Source: Polyangium jinanense (GTDB lineage: Bacteria > Myxococcota > Polyangia > Polyangiales > Polyangiaceae). Taken from it: DNA of 64,000 nt. The position numbers were made by a program, and so were the translations under genes. Of this stretch, positions 1-8,039 are shown piece after piece (positions within the stretch are counted from its first letter, which is position 1; every line of letters begins with the position of its first letter). The notes beneath the pieces were generated by a model, which had not been told where the DNA came from, searched no databases, and saw only the letters and a list, made by a program, of their open reading frames with translations. The stretch covers positions 1 to 64,000 of the forward strand of contig NZ_JAGTJJ010000018.1 of the NCBI RefSeq assembly GCF_028435365.1. The letters run 5' to 3'.

Positions 1-4
1 TCTT

Positions 5-133
5 GCCACGGCCTGTTCGATGAACTGCGCATCGCGCAGTTCATCGACCCCGAGTCCAGCGCTTGCGCTGGTCCGGGGTGAAGGGGGCGGACAGCCCCCT
101 TCTGGGGTGCGGGGCAAAGCCCCGCGCCGTGGC
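5..133 (+). repeat. Hairpin-mosaic intergenic repeat, locus A
   Basis: Four hairpins follow one another: CGATGAACTGCGC/GCGCAGTTCATCG with a 3-base ATC loop (18-46), CCAGCGC/GCGCTGG (56-71), AAGGGGGC/GCCCCCTT (81-101) and GCGGGGC/GCCCCGC (109-125). The ends form an inverted repeat, GCCACGGC (5-12) and GCCGTGGC (126-133). The element lies 10 bases past the stop of the leftward TolC-like gene, with the GGGGC hairpin nearest that gene. The same order recurs near 7.7, 13.2 and 21.6 kb. It encodes no protein I recognise; a terminator or 3'-UTR role is inferred. Confidence 0.85.
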
Positions 134-142
134 AGCAACCTC

Positions 143-1807
143 TTAGGGGTTCTTCGGTGCCGTGGAGGCCTTTTCCACGTCGCGTCCCGTCGCGTGTTCG
201 AGTCGCGTGCGGGCCACGAGGATCCCGACGCGCGCGTCCACGCGGCGCAAGCGCGCGCGCGTGAGCTCGGCCTCGGCGTCGACGAGCGCCACGCCCGTCG
301 CACGCCCCGCACGGAAGAGCTCGTTCTGCACACGCAGCCCTTCCTCCGCCGCAGCGAGCCCACGATCGGCAGCGTCGATGTTCGCCTCCGCGCGCTTGAG
401 CTCCGCGTAGGCCGACGCAACCTCGACCTTGAGCCCCTGGAGCAATTGCTCCTTCTGCGCGGCGATCTGCTCCACGCGCGACTTCGCCTCGGTCACGGCA
501 GGGATCGCCGTGAGCGTGTCGTTGATGGTCCAGGAGAGCCTGACGCCCGCATTCCATGTGAACCGGAACTCGTCGGCCTGCGGGAAGACGCGCTGGTTCG
601 GGTTCTGGTACTGCCCCTCGGCAAACCCGTCGACGCGCGGGAAGTAACCCGCACGCGCCAGCGAGACCTGCTTCTTCAGCGAGTACTCCGTCTCGTCGAG
701 CGCGCGGATCTCCAGCCGCCGCGCAAGCGCCTCGTCCTGCAGCGCCGCGAGCTGCACCGTGCTCGGCTCCGCCGACGCATGCAGCACGTCGACGCCGATC
801 GTGAGCGGCTTGCCAGCCGGGAGCATGAGCGAGATGCGGATCTGCTCCTCGGCAAGCGACGCGAGCGCATCCGCGTCGGCCTGCACCTGCTGCGCAGACG
901 CGACCTGCGCTTCGAGGCGCAGCACATCGGCCTTCGAGATGAGGCCCGCCTGGAAGGTGAGGTTCGCGTCCTTGAGATGCGCCTCGGCCTGCGCCACGGC
1001 CTCTGTCGCGACGACAGCGCTGCCCTTGGCGCGGACCCAGTTGAAGAACGCGACCTTCGCGTCCGCGGCGATCGTCAACCCCTCGGCCTCGAGCTCGATC
1101 CGCTTCGCGCTCTCGGCGTGCGAGGCGGACGCGTAGCCCTGCGAGATACGCAGCACGTAGTCCGAGATCGGCAGCGCGATCGACGCCGTGAGCGAGTACG
1201 AGTTCAGGAGGACAGGGAACGAGAAGCCCGGCGTCTGCACCGCGGTGATCGGCGTGCCCGCGATGTCCGTGACGCAGTTGCCCGAGAGCGGGGGCGGGCA
1301 CGGCCTCGACACGAGGGGCCCTTGCTGCACGGGGATCACCTGCGGGTTCGCCGGGTCCAGGTTCGTGCCGACATAGGCGGTCGACGGCGCGCCGAGCACG
1401 TTCTGGACCCGGGAGAGGCGCGTGTAGCCCGCGGCGACGGTGACCTGCGGCAGGTAGTTGAGGAGCGCCTGATCGACACGCGCCGCGGCGGCGCGGAGCT
1501 CGGCCTGCTTGACGCGGAGCGACGGGCGGGTGCGAAGCGCGATGCGCGCCGCCTCGTCCGGTGTCAGGCCTCCGGGCTGGGGCGCGAGGGCCTCGGCGAT
1601 GCGATCGGCCGCGGGGGGAGGCGGCGCAGGCGCGGCCGCGGGGGCGGGGGCGGCCGGCGCGGGCGGCGCGGGCTCGCGCGCAGGTTGGGGTTGCGCGAGG
1701 GCCGCGGCGGGGGCGCCGAGCAGCAGGGCGAGCGTGCACGCCGTGAAGGCGCGGTGGGCTCTCCGGGGCGAGGACGAAGACGCGAAGCGGGAGACAGAGG
1801 ACGTCAT
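143..1807 (-). CDS. TolC-family outer membrane efflux protein
   Basis: Product of 554 residues. An N-terminal signal peptide (Arg-rich start, then a LALLLGAPAAALAQ-type core) is followed by a Pro/Ala-rich spacer to about residue 70. The remainder is long amphipathic alpha-helical stretches rich in Ala, Glu and Arg, with two internally similar halves, as in outer membrane efflux (OEP) domains. Typical elements include the GLTPDEAARIALRTRP opening, LPQVTVAAGY, and a final helix ending in LEHATGRD. The family forms trimeric channel-tunnels spanning the outer membrane and periplasm for type I secretion or RND/ABC efflux. No pump or adaptor gene is adjacent, so the substrate is unknown. The next gene on this strand ends 121 bp upstream of its start. 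Confidence 0.9.
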   Translation of the reverse strand: MTSSVSRFASSSSPRRAHRAFTACTLALLLGAPAAALAQPQPAREPAPPAPAAPAPAAAPAPPPPAADRIAEALAPQPGGLTPDEAARIALRTRPSLRVKQAELRAAAARVDQALLNYLPQVTVAAGYTRLSRVQNVLGAPSTAYVGTNLDPANPQVIPVQQGPLVSRPCPPPLSGNCVTDIAGTPITAVQTPGFSFPVLLNSYSLTASIALPISDYVLRISQGYASASHAESAKRIELEAEGLTIAADAKVAFFNWVRAKGSAVVATEAVAQAEAHLKDANLTFQAGLISKADVLRLEAQVASAQQVQADADALASLAEEQIRISLMLPAGKPLTIGVDVLHASAEPSTVQLAALQDEALARRLEIRALDETEYSLKKQVSLARAGYFPRVDGFAEGQYQNPNQRVFPQADEFRFTWNAGVRLSWTINDTLTAIPAVTEAKSRVEQIAAQKEQLLQGLKVEVASAYAELKRAEANIDAADRGLAAAEEGLRVQNELFRAGRATGVALVDAEAELTRARLRRVDARVGILVARTRLEHATGRDVEKASTAPKNP

Positions 1808-1928
1808 GTTGACCCGCCGGTCACTTATGGGCGCTCGCCTCTCCCGTCAAGCGCCCATGCACGACTTTACATTCGCGGCATCACGCCGGGGCCACGTGGA
1901 TTCGTGACCCCCGGGTCGTGACGCTTCT

Positions 1929-3572
1929 TCAGCGCATGTACGCCGGCGTGGCCACGGCGCTGCGGCACTGCCAGTTGAAGCTTCGCATGTGCGGCGCGCG
2001 GCCGTTTTGCTTGAGCTTCGCCACGAGCCCGCCGACGGCGTTCGCGAGCGAAGCATCGTGCGAGTAGTGGTAGGCCATGGCCATGACGTACGCGGCTTCA
2101 CCCCAGTGCTCGTTGTCCGGGTCTTCTTCGCCCCGGCCCGTTCCGCCTTCGCCCATGAAGTAGTAGGGCTTGCCCGAGCTGTCCATCCCTTCGCGCGCGA
2201 TGGCGCGGCCGAGCTTCACGATCGACGCGTGCACCTGGTTCTCGCGCTGGCCACCGCGCTCGCTCGCGTAGAGATCGAGGCCGTCGGCGAGGATGGCGCT
2301 CATCCAGGGGCTGCAGCCGAAGTACCCATACCCCTCGCCATGCGCGCCGGCGTGATGGGCGAAGCAGCGGGCATTCGAATCGCCGTAGCCCTGCGGATAC
2401 GTCGCCTGGACGTCGAGGTAGGCGTCGACCGCGTTATCGGCGAGCTCCTGGAAATGGGCGCTTTGATCGTCGGAGACCATCATCGCGTACGTCATGTCGA
2501 GCAGGTAGAAGCCCGCATGGCGCTCGGTCCAGAGGCCCGTGTCCTTCCCCTTGTACCGGGGCTTCCAGATGGAAGCCATTCGATCGGCCACGCTCTCCGC
2601 GGCCTCGCGGAAGCGATCGTCGCCGGTCAGGAGGTAATGGATCGCGAGGTTCTGGCTATAATGATACTTCGGATCGTTCGCCTTTTTGGGAATGCCGATC
2701 TCCAGGTTCTTCCCGCTGCCGGAGATGCCGGCGCGGTAAAGCGCGGTCTCGGCGTAAGCCGTGCGGAGCGTCTCGACGTCGCCCCGCCGCGCATAACCCC
2801 GGTAAAACGTGGTGCCGCGATCGTAGAGCCAGACCGCGGGGTCGCCCTTCTTCGGGAGGAACGCGTCGACGTCGTGTTTGTTGTAATCGCAGACCTTCGC
2901 CCAGCCGTCGTACGGCGAGCCTGCGGTCTCGGATTCCGGGGCGATCGTGCCCATCACGCCACTCTTCGCGAGCCGCTGGGGCGAAAGGAGCGCATACACG
3001 CGCGGCCCCAGCGTCCCGTCCGCGTTCACCAGCGTCTGCTGCACGGGGACCATCGAAAGCGCGCCGGCCTTCGAGCGCTCGCCCACGATCACGCGGAGCT
3101 CCGTCTCGCCGGCCACGGCCACGTCAACCTGGATCTGCACGCTCCGGAGGCTCCCGTCGGCATGACGGGCGAGGCCGCGGCGCGCGAGGGGCAGGTCGCG
3201 GCCCTCGTGCATCACGCGAACCATGGATTCCTCGAAGAGCTCGCCGGGGGCGAGGGGAATCGCGAAATTGACGCGCTGGGTGCCGGTGTGGCCCTGTGCA
3301 GGGACGAGGCGCACCGTCTCGGCGCGCGGCGACGAAAGCGCGCTCTCGGCTTCGTCGGTCTCCTCGGTCTCGGCGGTCGCGACGGTGTCTTCCGCGACGT
3401 CCTCGTCGCTCGCTTCGTCGTCGGCCGTATCGCTCGTGGAGTCCACGTCGCTCTCGGCGGCCTCGATCTCGTCATCCAGGACGACGTCTTCGGAGGCGAC
3501 ACACGAGGCCGTGGAGGCGGCGAGGAGGAGGGCGAGCATAGAAATGCAAGAATTGGAATGATAACGGTGCAT
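1929..3572 (-). CDS. Secreted lipoprotein with alpha-helical barrel-like domain, function unknown
   Basis: Product of 547 residues. I chose the ATG at 3572 (MHRYHS) because GAAAGG lies about 8 bases upstream; an in-frame TTG five codons earlier is less likely. A signal peptide ends at a lipobox-like STASC (Cys about residue 23). A strongly acidic, Ser/Thr-rich low-complexity tether follows (about residues 24-80), then a beta-rich domain with AQGHTGTQRVNFAIPLAPGE. The C-terminal 330 residues have repeated helical pairs with aromatic and acidic residues (DYNKHDVD, YHYSQNLAIHYLLTG, ERHAGFYLLDMTYAM, GAHGEGYGYFG). These resemble the (alpha/alpha) toroid of polysaccharide lyases and glycoside hydrolases. 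No catalytic residue could be assigned, so enzyme function is a guess. Confidence 0.7.
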   Translation of the reverse strand: MHRYHSNSCISMLALLLAASTASCVASEDVVLDDEIEAAESDVDSTSDTADDEASDEDVAEDTVATAETEETDEAESALSSPRAETVRLVPAQGHTGTQRVNFAIPLAPGELFEESMVRVMHEGRDLPLARRGLARHADGSLRSVQIQVDVAVAGETELRVIVGERSKAGALSMVPVQQTLVNADGTLGPRVYALLSPQRLAKSGVMGTIAPESETAGSPYDGWAKVCDYNKHDVDAFLPKKGDPAVWLYDRGTTFYRGYARRGDVETLRTAYAETALYRAGISGSGKNLEIGIPKKANDPKYHYSQNLAIHYLLTGDDRFREAAESVADRMASIWKPRYKGKDTGLWTERHAGFYLLDMTYAMMVSDDQSAHFQELADNAVDAYLDVQATYPQGYGDSNARCFAHHAGAHGEGYGYFGCSPWMSAILADGLDLYASERGGQRENQVHASIVKLGRAIAREGMDSSGKPYYFMGEGGTGRGEEDPDNEHWGEAAYVMAMAYHYSHDASLANAVGGLVAKLKQNGRAPHMRSFNWQCRSAVATPAYMR

Positions 3573-3982
3573 GGGTGCGCCTTTCAAAGGAGGTGTGCGA
3601 ATGGCCGAGCCGGGCCGACGCGGTCGCCGCGAGGACGAGGGCCAAACGAAGGATGCCGGTGCGCGCTGGAAGAGGCCGAATGAGGCCGGCGCGTCAATCG
3701 GTGTCGGTCATGGGCAATTGAATGACAGGCAGCCGGGACGTCGTCGAGATATTTAATGGGAATGGCACGACGCTGCGGGGCTGCGCATTACCATCCTCCA
3801 GCTTTATTTTGGAAAGCGGCCCCACGTGAGCGACGTGGTTTGCCGGCACTCGCGGCATTCGTGGCTGGCAGGCGTACCCGGCGCGCGCGGGAACCGTGCG
3901 AAAACTGCGCGGAATCCCACCGGACGCGCGCCAAGGCCCCCTCCGCCCGCCCGGAGTTCTGCTTGGCGCCCTCCCCAAGACC

Positions 3983-4269
3983 CCTCCGGACGCGCCGACC
4001 TCTCTTTGGTGCCCCTCCAAAGACACCTCCGGACGCGCCGCCCCCTCTTTGGCGCCCCTCCAAAGACCCCTCCGGACGCGCCGACCTCTCTTCGGTGCTC
4101 CTCCAAAGACACCTCCGGACGCGCCGACCTCTCTTTGGTGCTCCTCCAAAGACACCTCCGGACGCGCCGACCCCTCTTTGGTGCTCCTCCAAAGACACCT
4201 CCGGACGCGCCGACCCCTCTTTGGTGCTCCTCCAAAGACACCTCCGGACGCGCCGACCCCTCTTCGGCG
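3983..4269. repeat. 43-bp tandem repeat array with internal dyad, seven copies
   Basis: The motif CCTCCGGACGCGCC starts at 3983, 4026, 4069, 4112, 4155, 4198 and 4241, an exact 43-base period; the last copy is partial. Each unit contains a short dyad (CTTTGG then CCAAAG, loop of about 7 bases), and a degenerate earlier dyad sits at 3962-3979. 43 is not a multiple of 3, and reading frames stay open across the array on both strands, which looks like composition rather than coding. It lies between the divergent genes at 3572 and 4368. A second array with the same period is at 46337-46551. Confidence 0.92.
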
Positions 4270-4367
4270 CATTCGCGCCCCTTTTTCCGCCTCCGACATA
4301 TCGCGCGATTCTGTTTGCGTTTTCGCTCACCCGACGACATCGAGAAGGCGAAGCCTTGGAGGTATCG

Positions 4368-4823
4368 ATGCCCGTCCAGACCCATCGGCGCCCGGAGCTA
4401 CGCGGGTCCGTCGTGAAGTTGCTCGAAACCCTCGTTCCCGCCGTGCGGGACGGAGGCGAGGTGCCCCTCCTCTCGATCGTCGAGAGCGTCGCAGGTGATC
4501 GATTGAAGCCCGAGGTCCGCAAGCAGCTCGAAGCCCGCGGCAACGCCGTCTTCCGCCGCGAGGGCGACGCGACGCGTTTCCTCAACGAAGGCCCCGCGCT
4601 GCGCATCCCCCTCAAACGATTCGACCTCCGCATCGCCGCCCGCGTCTCCGGCGATGCCCGCCTCGTCGAAGGCGGCGCCGCCCTGTCCTTCCGCGGCGCC
4701 GAGACCCTGAGCGCGAGCAAGTTCTTCTTCTCCGTGCGCCTCGAAGGCATCGAAGCCACCGATCAACGAATCGTCGTCGACATGGAGGGCGACTCCTTCG
4801 ACCAGGTCTTCGAGCTGGTGTGA
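4368..4823 (+). CDS. Hypothetical protein, 151 aa
   Basis: The ATG at 4368 follows TTGGAGG by 5 bases, which fixes the start after the repeat array. The N-terminal half (KLLETLVPAVRDGGEVPLL...KPEVRKQLEARG) looks helical and the C-terminal half looks beta-rich (FDLRIAARVSGDARLVEGG, FFSVRLEGIEATDQRIVVDM). There is no signal peptide, no membrane segment and no cysteine. I do not recognise the family. It is monocistronic, with 208 bases to the next gene. Confidence 0.7.
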   Translation: MPVQTHRRPELRGSVVKLLETLVPAVRDGGEVPLLSIVESVAGDRLKPEVRKQLEARGNAVFRREGDATRFLNEGPALRIPLKRFDLRIAARVSGDARLVEGGAALSFRGAETLSASKFFFSVRLEGIEATDQRIVVDMEGDSFDQVFELV

Positions 4824-4992
4824 CATCCGCGTCATAGCGGCGCCGGCTGGCACACCAGTTCTCGCCCAGCGCGAACCCTCCTTCACGGGCGTACGCGCCT
4901 CCCCCCCGAGTGCAACCCCGCATCCCGATTGAGGTTCCGTTTCATTCACGCGCAGTTGGCGCGCGAACCGGAAGTGGCGAGAATTCGACAAG

Positions 4993-5015
4993 GCTTGGCT
5001 TCTTATTTGCCAAGC
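4993..5015 (+). other. Hairpin in the 5' leader of the di-haem lipoprotein gene
   Basis: GCTTGGC (4993-4999) and GCCAAGC (5009-5015) form a perfect 7-bp stem with a 9-base AT-rich loop. It lies just before the ribosome-binding site GGAGG (5023-5027) of the gene at 5032. It could be a leader structure or an operator; no function can be assigned. Confidence 0.5.
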
Positions 5016-5031
5016 GAAGCGCGGAGGCCTC

Positions 5032-6834
5032 ATGCGAACCCATCTTCGACGCCCGCTCGCCTTGCTCCTCGTCTCCCTCGCCGGCGCCAGCATCGCCGCC
5101 GGATGCTCAGGCATCGACGACACCTTCGTCCCCAACAAGGACATCGCCGTCGCCGCCGTTTCGCCGCCTGCCATCTCCGGTGGCACCCTCGCCATCGCAG
5201 ATGACGGCAAGACCGCCGTCGCCGCCGACCCGGACCGCGACGTGGTCTGGATCGTCGACCTCGAAGCCCGTGCCCTGAAAGCCAAGGTCACGCTCGAAGA
5301 AGGCGACGAGCCCGGGCGCGTGGCCATCGACAACGAAGGCCGCGCCCACGTGGCCCTCCGCTCGGGCGGCGCCGTGGCGTCGATCGACGTGGCCGGCGGC
5401 AAGCTGATCGAGCGTCGCCAGGTCTGCGCGACGCCGCGCGGCATCGCCTACGAGGCCGAAAACGACCGCCTCCACGTGGCCTGTCAGACGGGTGAGCTCG
5501 TGACGCTGCCCGCGGGCGGCGGCGCAGCGACGCGCGTGCTGAAGCTCGAGCGCGATCTGCGCGACGTGGTGGTGCAAGGCGACAAGCTGCTCGTGAGCCG
5601 CTTCCGCTCGGCCGAGGTGCTCGTCGTGGGCATCGACGGCAAGATCTGGCAGCGCGAGGCGCCGGCCAAGGTGAAGACCTTCGATCCGTTCACCGGCGGG
5701 GATTCGCACTTCGAGCCGGCCGTGGCGTGGCGCATGGTGTCGCGGCCGAGCGGCGGCGCGATCATGGTGCATCAGCGCGGGACGGCGAACGCGGTGGTGA
5801 TCGAGCAGCCCGGCGGCTACGGCAGCGGCGGCGGCTGCGACGGGAGCATCGTGCAAACGACGGTGACCGAGGTGGAGCCCGGCGACGAGACGGTGCCCAT
5901 CGTGATCCCGCCCCTCGGCGGCGCGTCGCTCTCCGGCTCGGCCCTGCCCGTCGACATCGCCGTCTCGCCGAACGAGAGCGACGTGACGATCGTCGCCGCC
6001 GGCAACAACGCGATCCTGCGGACGTCGCGGGCCTCGATCGCGGCCAACCAGTCGACGGGCTGCGATCCTTCGTTCGCCGAGCCGGTGCCCGGGCAGCCGA
6101 TCGCGGCGCAATACTGGGCCGGCGGAGAGCTCGCCGTGCAGCTGCGCGAGCCCGCGGCGATCTACCTGCCGGGCACGGGACAGACGATCGAGCTGCCCGG
6201 CGAGAGCCGCCGCGACACGGGGCACGACGTGTTCCACCAGAGCGCGACGGGCTTCAACTCGCTCGCGTGCGCGTCCTGTCACCCGGAGGCGATGGATGAC
6301 GCCCGGACCTGGAACTTCAACCCGATCGGTCCGCGCCGGACGCAGTCGATCCGCGGCGGCATCCTGGCGACGGCGCCGCTGCACTGGGACGGCGACATGG
6401 AAGACCTCGGCCACATCATGAGCGAGGTGTTCGTGAACCGCATGGGCGGCCAGCCGCTCGGCCCGCGTCAATCGCGGCTCGTCGGTCGCTGGATCGACGC
6501 GCAGCCGGTGCTGCCGAAGGCCGAGGTCGCCGACACGACGGCGGTGGAGCGCGGCAAGGAGCTCTACCTCGACGCGAAGGTCGGCTGCGCGACCTGCCAC
6601 AACGGCGAGAAGCTGACGAACAACGACTGGGCCGACGTGGGCACGGGCAAGGCCTTCCAGGTGCCGACGCTGATGGGCATCGCGGACCGCGCGCCCTTCA
6701 TGCACGACGGCTGCGCCGCGACGCTGCGTGACCGCTTCAACCCGGCCTGCGGCGGCGGCGACAAGCACGGCGTGACGTCGCACCTGACGCCGGCGCAGGT
6801 CGACGACCTCGTCGCGTACCTCGAGACGCTCTGA
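5032..6834 (+). CDS. Lipoprotein with beta-propeller and di-haem cytochrome c peroxidase-like domain
   Basis: Product of 600 residues. The ATG at 5032 has GGAGG 4 bases upstream. The signal peptide ends in ASIAAGC, a good lipobox (Cys about residue 25). Residues 50-390 contain repeated beta-strand units of YVTN/propeller type (ADDGKTAVAADPDRDVVWIVDLEARAL, IDNEGRAHVALRSGGAVASIDV). The C-terminal 210 residues hold two c-haem sites, CASCH at residue 413 and CATCH at residue 519, with a late conserved histidine in FMHDGCAATLRDRF. That layout fits the MauG/CcpA di-haem peroxidase superfamily. The protein probably faces the periplasm, where a propeller-haem fusion could oxidise or bind a partner. 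The electron donor and substrate are unknown. Confidence 0.85.
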   Translation: MRTHLRRPLALLLVSLAGASIAAGCSGIDDTFVPNKDIAVAAVSPPAISGGTLAIADDGKTAVAADPDRDVVWIVDLEARALKAKVTLEEGDEPGRVAIDNEGRAHVALRSGGAVASIDVAGGKLIERRQVCATPRGIAYEAENDRLHVACQTGELVTLPAGGGAATRVLKLERDLRDVVVQGDKLLVSRFRSAEVLVVGIDGKIWQREAPAKVKTFDPFTGGDSHFEPAVAWRMVSRPSGGAIMVHQRGTANAVVIEQPGGYGSGGGCDGSIVQTTVTEVEPGDETVPIVIPPLGGASLSGSALPVDIAVSPNESDVTIVAAGNNAILRTSRASIAANQSTGCDPSFAEPVPGQPIAAQYWAGGELAVQLREPAAIYLPGTGQTIELPGESRRDTGHDVFHQSATGFNSLACASCHPEAMDDARTWNFNPIGPRRTQSIRGGILATAPLHWDGDMEDLGHIMSEVFVNRMGGQPLGPRQSRLVGRWIDAQPVLPKAEVADTTAVERGKELYLDAKVGCATCHNGEKLTNNDWADVGTGKAFQVPTLMGIADRAPFMHDGCAATLRDRFNPACGGGDKHGVTSHLTPAQVDDLVAYLETL

Positions 6835-6989
6835 GAACAGTGGGGGCTCGGCCCTCACGTCTCACGCCCACGAAGCTCCGGATCCGGAGCACCTCCCGCC
6901 CCCTCCCCGCTCGCCCAACCCCCCCTCGGAACACCGCGACGAACGTCTTTCCGGCGACCATCGCGGCGCACGTTTGTCTCGCCCACAAA

Positions 6990-7016
6990 TGAAAACGATT
7001 TTCATTGTCATTTTCA
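6990..7016. promoter_or_regulatory. Fur/Zur-like operator upstream of the S4 paralogue
   Basis: A perfect inverted repeat TGAAAA-CGA-TTTTCA (6990-7004) is followed by another TTTTCA at 7011-7016. The 19-mer at 6991-7009 agrees with the classical Fur consensus at 14 of 19 positions by my count. It is a strikingly AT-rich island in GC-rich DNA, 26 bases before the S4 start codon. Zur boxes have similar architecture, and a zinc response would suit the downstream gene. The choice between Fur and Zur is inference. Confidence 0.65.
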
Positions 7017-7041
7017 TATCGGAGCGGTAGCCTGGGTTTCC

Positions 7042-7653
7042 ATGAGCCGCTACACAGGTCCCCGCGTTCGCGTGATGCGCGCCCTCGGCTGCGATCTTCC
7101 GGGGTTTTCGCGCAAGAAAATCGATCGACGTCCGTACCCGCCAGGTCAACACGGGCAGGCGCGGCACAAACTCTCCGAGTACAAGCTCCGCTTGATCGAG
7201 AAGCAGAAGCTTCGCTTCGGTTATGGCGTCTCCGAGGTGCAGCTCCGGCGCCTCATGGTCGAAGCCGGGCGAAGCCAAGGCGCCCCCGGCGACAAGCTCG
7301 TCGAGCTGCTCGAACGACGCCTCGACAACGTGGTGTTCCGCGCTGGCTTCGCGCGCACGATCCCCGCAGCACGGCAGCTCGTCTGCCACGGCTTCGTGCA
7401 CGTGAACGGGCGGCGCGTCGACATCGCCTCGTTCCGGGTCGACCAGGGGCACACGATTTCCCTCGTGCCCAGGGTCTGGAAAAACCCGCACGTGCTCTCC
7501 TCAGTCGCAGACGAGACGATGGAGCGCGCCTCGTGGCTCAACGTCGACAAGGCCGCGTTCAGCGCCACCGTGACGGCGCTGCCAGACGCCTCCTCGGCCT
7601 TGTTCCCCGTCGATGTGCAGCGGGTCGTGGAGTTCTATTCGCTCCGTCTCTGA
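7042..7653 (+). CDS. rpsD: 30S ribosomal protein S4, zinc-site-less paralogue
   Basis: Product of 203 residues, full length for S4. It has the hallmark RRPYPPGQHGQ segment, the EKQKLRFGYGVSE helix, the S4 RNA-binding domain (ERRLDNVVFRAGFARTIPAARQLVCHGFVHVNGRRVD) and the typical end VVEFYS. S4 is a primary 16S rRNA binder that nucleates 30S assembly. The N-terminal Cys cluster of zinc-binding S4 (CxxC and later Cys near residues 9-31) is absent: only Cys17 lies there. No other ribosomal or rpoA gene is adjacent, so this is probably a second copy used when zinc is scarce, consistent with the Fur/Zur-like box 26 bp upstream. A hairpin repeat follows 14 bases after the stop. Confidence 0.95.
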   Translation: MSRYTGPRVRVMRALGCDLPGFSRKKIDRRPYPPGQHGQARHKLSEYKLRLIEKQKLRFGYGVSEVQLRRLMVEAGRSQGAPGDKLVELLERRLDNVVFRAGFARTIPAARQLVCHGFVHVNGRRVDIASFRVDQGHTISLVPRVWKNPHVLSSVADETMERASWLNVDKAAFSATVTALPDASSALFPVDVQRVVEFYSLRL

Positions 7654-7667
7654 CGGGTGGGTTATGC

Positions 7668-7956
7668 GCGGGGCGTTGCCCCGCACCCCAGCAGGGGGCT
7701 GTCCGCCCCCTGCACCCCGGACCAGGCACGGCCTGGACCGAAAGCGGAAAAACCGCGCGATGCGCAGTTTTTCCGACGGCCCGTGGCAAGACCACGAACC
7801 TCCTCGCCAGCCAAGACAGCAGTGCTGCCGTACGTGCTGGGGACGTTTTCCCTGTCGACAGTGCGCATCGCGCACTGTCGCCCCGCGTCCAGGGCTTGCC
7901 CTGGTCCGGGTCGAGGGGTGGATAACCCCTCGTCGGGGTCCGGGGTGAAACCCCGG
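7668..7956. repeat. Hairpin-mosaic repeat, locus B: two half-elements in inverted orientation
   Basis: The left half (7668-7774) reads GCGGGGC/GCCCCGC, CAGGGGGC/GCCCCCTG, CCAGGC/GCCTGG, then a 13-bp stem GGAAAAACCGCGC/GCGCAGTTTTTCC with one mismatch and a GAT loop. The right half (7856-7956) is the mirror order: CGACAGTGCGC/GCGCACTGTCG (loop ATC), CCAGGGC/GCCCTGG, CGAGGGGT/ACCCCTCG and CCGGGGT/ACCCCGG. Between them is a 24-base core (7806-7829) that recurs inverted at 13260-13283. Stem sequences differ from the other loci while pairing is largely kept. It begins 14 bases after the S4 stop. Confidence 0.88.
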
Positions 7957-8039
7957 CGCGGCGCCCCCAAAACGCAAGTTTCTTGCGCATCCCGTCGGAT
8001 CCTCGTCAGGAGCCGCGCGATTGGGTAGACTCCCGAGGC

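Noticed and set aside
3983..4269. Possible CRISPR array
   Set aside because: The whole 43-bp unit is repeated with no variable spacers, and no cas gene is in the window. The same holds for 46337-46551.
3694..4759. Repeat-containing protein encoded across the 43-bp array
   Set aside because: Frames are open on both strands across the array, the period is not a multiple of 3, and a good ribosome site with ATG follows the array at 4368.
7668..7956. Insertion sequence or transposon at the hairpin repeat
   Set aside because: No transposase-like protein is encoded and no target-site duplication could be seen; a non-autonomous element remains possible and is kept as a finding.
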